Positions 59,063-64,000 of a stretch of 64,000 nt of DNA are shown here, in pieces; within the stretch, counting starts at the first letter, position 1, and each line of letters starts with the position of its first letter. The notes beneath the pieces are model-generated. The model was not told the DNA's origin. It saw only the letters and a program-made list of their open reading frames with translations, and did no database searches. Origin of the DNA: Psilocybe azurescens (lineage: Eukaryota > Basidiomycota > Agaricomycetes > Agaricales > Agrocybaceae); the NCBI GenBank assembly GCA_023853785.1, contig JAJIRX010000779.1, forward strand, positions 434,001 to 498,000. Direction: 5' to 3'. The translations under genes were made by a program, and so were the position numbers.

Positions 59063-61258
59063 TTAACTTCTCGAAGGCAGGAGATCTAACACGGGCTGAA
59101 CATTTGAATTCGAGCTTGCGACTTCGATACGAAAAGGACGGGTCATGAACGTGAGAAAGCTTTGAGAAAATACAAGGGTAGCCTGCACATACCTCATCAA
59201 TCCGAATTCATAATAGTCGTGGTTGATTTCAATTTCATTTCCTTCTTCGTCCTGCGCCTTCTTGATTGAAAAACATGCGAGTACAGATGCAATCATCAAC
59301 CACATCTTCCAAATTTAACAACTTGTCAGTGGTAGAAAGTTTGAGAAAGACACTCAGAGAACTTACAGAGCCGCTAGCGATGTATTTGCCTACGCATATT
59401 CTGATTTCAAGTTAAGACGTTTAGCAAATTGTAGCTTCAGATGAAGAAGATAATCGAGACAAGCTCACCTTCGTCCGAATCCGTATGCTAGTATCCTGTC
59501 ATCGTCGTTGAGATTACCTTCCGCGTCGAAGAACCTTTCGGGCTTAAACGTAAATGGATCTGGATAAACTTCCTCGTCATGTGTCATAGCCCTTCAGCAA
59601 ATTAACGATGAGATAATCCTGGAAAATCGCAATTCCTACCATATATTAGGGAATACGGTGGCTCCTATACAGCACGGAAAAAAAAAACTAAGATGAGAAA
59701 TTTTTAGGAAAACGCCAAGGAGCTCTATGCATTACCTTTCGGTATGAGGTAACCCTTGTAATGATCGTCTTCACTGGAGCGGTGAGGTACACTGAGTGGT
59801 ATCGGTGGCCTCATTCGCAATACCTCCTATATATTGCTTCGATATAGGGAAGAGACCCTCGATCTTCCAGTGTCGGAAGACGGCTCAGGCCAACTACACG
59901 ATCAAGCTCGGCTTGAGCCTTCTTCTGGATCTCGGGGTTCGTGACCATTTGATAAAAGAAAGTACCAGATGAAGAAATCGTCTATGTCTGGATGAGTTGA
60001 CTGCGTCAGACAGTGTTTGGCACATGACATACTGTGTCCGAAGCAGCTTATACCACAGGGTCATACATGGGTCATTGTCAATTTAGAAGGGACAAAGCTT
60101 GCTTACCTCCATACACCGTGTAGGCAACATTTCTGATTATATCCTCTTCTTCCTGGGAAGCGCCAACAGCATACTTCTTCTCATAGAAGTCGGTGACCAA
60201 AGACGAGACAGCTGTCCCTTCCGCCTATTTTAAGTGTAAGATTCATTGTATCATGCTAATTAGCTTATGAGCAATACATGATTCAAGAACAACTCACCAA
60301 GCTCTTCTTTACAAAATCTGTTGGTATCCTCATCATCTCATCGTTCAACTGCCGGACAGTCATTGCCTTCCTTCGAGACGGCAACCCTGGAACCCACGGT
60401 GGAATGTGTCGAAGAAAAGGGAAAACGTTTATAAGGCTGCCACCAGGCACAATTAATTTTGCCGCAAGGATATTCCCTTCTTCTGCTACCGCAATGACCG
60501 GGTCGTCAATAGATTTTACCTCGTAGCCATACATCATGGACATGGTAAGACCGACTGAAAATCTGGCGAAGATACGAAAGACAAAGTCGGGCGTCATCAA
60601 TACTCGCTGCGACATAAAGTATCAAAGCACTTACAGTTTGCTGTGGGCCTCAAAGTCCTTCGGCGCATCTAGAAGGCCTCGAAGCAACTGCCGAGTTTTG
60701 TCCATCTGGATTGTTTCGTATTGCTTTGCCGCCTGAGGATTGAAATTCTGTTGACAGACTCTTCTATGCTGTCTCCATTCCTCTCCATATGGCATCAAAG
60801 CAATGTTATACTCCCATCCAAATCTGTATGGATATGAGAGTCAACGGAAGGCTTGAGTAATTTGGCATCTTACAACTTAAAGATAGGCATCGTAGGCCTA
60901 TCAGAGTACAATATTGCTCTTTGCTCCAGTAGCTCATCTGCATCTTCGCGTTTATTGAGAATAACAACATGATTCCCGAGCGATTCGACGTGGAGTATAG
61001 GACCTGAAGGTGCTTAGTAACTTGAACCATCAGGGTGCAGAACGTGACTGACTGTTAAATTGCCTCCCCACTCTGTGTATGTACGGGAGGCTTCCTCCGT
61101 GGGGAAATCGAGCATATTACCAATAATTGGTCTAGGCTTCGGACCAGGAGGATACGGTGCTTGCCTGGCGCCGGATCCCAGTAGGTCCACCAGTTTTTGA
61201 ATGCCCACAAAGCGAAAAGAGCGCATACTAACGTAGACGTGGCTTGAGAGAGCACCAT
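59063..61258 (-). CDS. Cytochrome P450 monooxygenase (fungal class II, ER-anchored)
   Basis: Haem-thiolate monooxygenase. An N-terminal anchor ([20 protein letters not shown]) precedes the proline-rich hinge [15 protein letters not shown]. Then come [37 protein letters not shown] (C-helix WRxxRR), [19 protein letters not shown], an I-helix [18 protein letters not shown], a K-helix [18 protein letters not shown] (ExxR) and [10 protein letters not shown]. The haem loop is [16 protein letters not shown], split by an intron, with Tyr in place of the usual first Phe. It ends in a [10 protein letters not shown] tail. About 10-12 short introns are visible. Family-like readings need one base near 61170 (hinge) and one at 59826-59827 (ExxR). 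Resembles the O-methylsterigmatocystin-oxidoreductase-like P450s expanded in mushrooms; substrate unknown. Confidence 0.88.
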
Positions 61259-62161
61259 CCTATCTTGGAAATATGGAAGCGAAGAAGACAGGGACCCACT
61301 GGCTTTGCAGTCGACCGATACTTCTATTATATATCCCCGACGCGGTACCGACTTCTCCCTATTATTTCCTGTCTCGAGTCAATCGATGACAAGCTCGAAT
61401 ACCGATGTCGGACCGGCTGAATTCATATCCTGACCAAGTCCCCATCCCTGAACTTGATAGAAATCTGATGGTAGTCGGCACATCAGCAAGTTCGAGTTAG
61501 CATTTTAATTGTTCACTTTTTGACAACTTTGAGCTTATTGTTGAAATCACAAAGCAGAAAGGTCCGAAAGTAATCTATATAAGGTGTCTTAGAAATCCCT
61601 ACGACCGGTTAGATTTTGTAAAATGATTTTCCCACAAAATCTCATTTTTAGCCGAGACCTTGGACTTTTTTAATTAACGCTTACTCACTTGATGTTCGCT
61701 TTATGCCCTTGCACAACCCGCAAAGGGTAAATTGCTAAACTTATCTCGGCAGTTGGGTGGCAATTGAGATAAAGGGGCACAGATAAAGATGGAATGGCAT
61801 GCACCGAAAAGCTCTAAGCCAGGGGTTCGACTGAGAGAGCACTCAAGGACAACAGAGAGCATGATGGCGGCGTTTGAAGCCTCGCTACATGTATCTGAAA
61901 GGTATGCAGCGGGCGCCTACTACTAAACAAATCTTAGCCCGATGATTACGGCAGTTTCGCCTAAAAAGAACTTTGCCGTATGAGTCCGTAAGAATGAAAT
62001 TCGACTTCACGTATTTTAGCTCAAGAATTCCAATACTATTGCAATACTATTATATTTAAGTAGCTACGAACTGATATTCTTCTATGTAAAATGAAGACAA
62101 AACAATGCAACAATGTGTGAAGGGTATCGACAGAAATATCGTCCGAACTTAGGCTGCCGAT
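61259..62161. other. Intergenic region between P450 and MFS genes
   Basis: No gene seen. The end next to the P450 carries its promoter; the rest is AT-rich and unremarkable. Confidence 0.4.
61327..61334 (-). promoter_or_regulatory. TATA box of the P450 gene
   Basis: TATATAAT on the minus strand lies about 70 bases upstream of the ATG at 61258. Confidence 0.4.
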
Positions 62162-64000
62162 TTAGAAGTTGGCATATTTTGATTTAGCTCTGATCTTGGC
62201 ACCATTCTTCCACAGGTACCACAGGCCAGGCCAAAACGCGATTGTAATACCAGCAAGAAGGGAGCAACCGCCACCAATACCGAGAGACGTGTATAGTGAT
62301 CTACCAAAGAGGCTATAAGAGGAAGAGTTTAGTCATACAGAAAGCAGCGGATTTGTTGAAAAATGAGACTTACGGGAATGCTCCACCAAGGAGAGCCCTG
62401 GCCAGACCGTTGCCAGCCAAGATCGATGCCGCATATCTCGGATAAGACATGGGAAGATACACCACGGCACCTTGGAAGACGAGGAACAGACTGAGGATAT
62501 GTCAGCGTCATGTTATGAGTCTATGAGAGAGTAAAAATGACATACCCAGGAAGGAACAAAGCAGCGCCAATGGTAGGTGCTATCCAGGGAATGCTCTCGC
62601 GGGCAGTCCATCCAAAGATGAAGAGAGCGATAGGGCCGAAAGGAGCCGCGAAGAGAGCAATTGTGAGTCGCGATTCAGGAATAATAGCACCAGTGCGGAG
62701 GAATGTGGCTTCAATAACGTATTTGTTGTATACGAGGTAGCAAATGCCGGTAAGGATGGCGGTGAGCAACAATCCCAAGAATGGCAAGGCAGATGCACCG
62801 AGACTGAAGTGATAGATGTCGATGTAGACGAGAGGGAAGGCCTCAAACCACACTGCGAATGTGTATTAGAATGGTGCAGCACATGAAAATATGGACATTG
62901 TAAATGCTTACAATAAAAGATGGCATAGCCAAGCGCAATATAAAGATTGAGATAAAGAATGACAGGCTCTGTCATGAGTTGGAACGGCCTTAGAAGTGAT
63001 TCAAAGATAATCGATGAGGCAGACAAGTGCGCTTGTTTGGCTTCGCTCTCGCTGGTAAGATGCTCCATCTGTGTCCTTTACGGATACGTTTGGCACGTTG
63101 GAGGAGGATAGTTTCCGCATTGGTCTCAGGGAACCAAAAGATCAATAGGAGGAGGGTGAAGCCAGTGAGCCACAAAAGTTCATAAATGGGCCATTTCCAC
63201 CCATTTGCTGCAGCTGCGTAGCCACCCATGATGGGACCGAGGAGAGCTAATGGTATGGGCGCTTAAGTAATTTGAATTGAAGATGTAATACGAAGAAGAC
63301 TCACGTCCACAAAGAGCGGTAACACTCCATAAAACCATGGCGTTGGGGAGCTTGATAAAGTGGAACCTGCACGAGAACAATGAGCCTCGGAAGACGTAAA
63401 AAAGAAATGAGTGGCACGTACATGTCCTGGATAGTTGCACCACCACTTGCAAGAGCTGGTGAGCCAAAGAAGCCTGAAAAGAAACGCATGGCAAGAAGAG
63501 TGTGGATGTTGTTGGCATATAAAGTAGGTACTTGTAGAGCCACAAATATTATGAGAGTGATAATATAAATCGGCCTTCTGCCAATGGAGGGAATTTCGGA
63601 GAGAGGGCTGAAGAACATAGGGCCAATACCGTAGGCAATAACATATAGGGATAGTCCGGCTGTTGCCGCTGTCTGTGAGACGTTGAATGTTTCCATGACA
63701 TCGGGGATGGATGCAGTGCTGCGTACTCATTAGCTTTAAACTCTGGAGGGGTACAAGATATAACTCACTAGATAGCGGATCCGGTGTACACGCTAGTTGT
63801 CAGAAGACAAGTCATAGCGACAACGAAGCAACGCTTTGTCAATGACCAGTTCCTGTAAGAAAAATTAGAAATTGTTTAAGATATACAAGTTATTCGAAAC
63901 TTACATTGGATTCTCTTGGTCATTGTCGTCGTACCAGCCCACTACAGGTTTATCCTGGACAGGCTTCTCCGTGACTTCTGCTGGACCCTTCTCAAGCTCT
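62162..64000 (-). CDS. MFS transporter, DHA1 drug/polyamine-type, 5' end cut by the window
   Basis: Twelve-helix proton-coupled exporter of the DHA1 group (drug resistance or polyamine type). The cytosolic N-terminus visible at the edge reads ELEKGPAEVTEKPVQDKPVV, then DDNDQENPMNWSLTKR, the motif before helix 1. SIPDVMETFNVSQTAATAGL, GIGPMFFSPLSEIPSIGRRP (motif A region), LLAMRFFSGFFGSPALASGG (typical of this subgroup) and PIPLALLGPIMGGYAA follow. The second half has FQLMTEPVILYLNLYIALGY, LTIALFAAPFGPIALFIFGW and MSYPRYAASILAGNGLARAL. It ends in IRAKSKYANF, stop 62162-62164. One base appears missing at 63077-63079, between RIRK and TQMEHLTSESE. The start codon lies outside the window. It runs in the same direction as the P450 gene next to it. 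Confidence 0.88.

Noticed and set aside
1..64000. CRISPR arrays, rRNA genes or bacterial operons
   Set aside because: No spaced direct repeats or rRNA-like sequence seen; spliced genes and intron-bearing tRNAs show a eukaryotic nuclear origin.

Overview
The window looks like nuclear DNA of a mushroom-forming basidiomycete (Agaricomycetes). Genes are split by many short introns (about 50-70 bases) with GT-AG ends. The F-box and membrane-glycoprotein families resemble agaricomycete ones, and two intron-containing tRNA-Leu genes are present. All assignments come from reading translations and motifs by eye; no database search was possible.

Layout. 1-196: N-terminus of a minus-strand gene cut by the window edge. 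585-3117: F-box protein (+). 3486-4832: tRNA-dihydrouridine synthase (-), with a short inverted-repeat element (5141-6188) upstream of it. 6822-9909: secreted S41-family protease-like protein (+). About 9.9-19.7 kb: no convincing gene. 19769-21301 (-) and 22872-27583 (+): a divergent pair, a sorbitol-type zinc dehydrogenase and a KduD-like short-chain dehydrogenase, in a visibly GC-richer island whose non-coding DNA is pyrimidine-rich on the sense strand. About 27.6-36.3 kb: again no convincing gene. From 36.3 kb the window is dense: malic enzyme (+), a single-pass membrane glycoprotein (-), an ABCC/MRP transporter (-), an acid-sphingomyelinase-like phosphodiesterase (-), the SWI3/RSC8 remodelling subunit (-), alcohol dehydrogenase (-), two tRNA-Leu(AAG) genes (-), a cytochrome P450 (-) and an MFS transporter (-) that runs off the right edge.

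Two things stand out. First, nearly every recognisable gene, including one expected to be essential, needs one or more single-base corrections, nearly always a missing base in a short homopolymer. This points to an assembly with uncorrected homopolymer errors rather than many pseudogenes. Second, the GC-rich dehydrogenase island, bracketed by two long gene-free stretches, contains an SDR gene with a roughly 3 kb intron, about fifty times the local norm. The pair could act together in polyol or aldonate interconversion (for example idonate, 5-ketogluconate, gluconate), which is an inference. Two microexons of 4 and 7 bases are also visible, one of which completes a metal-binding GNHE motif.
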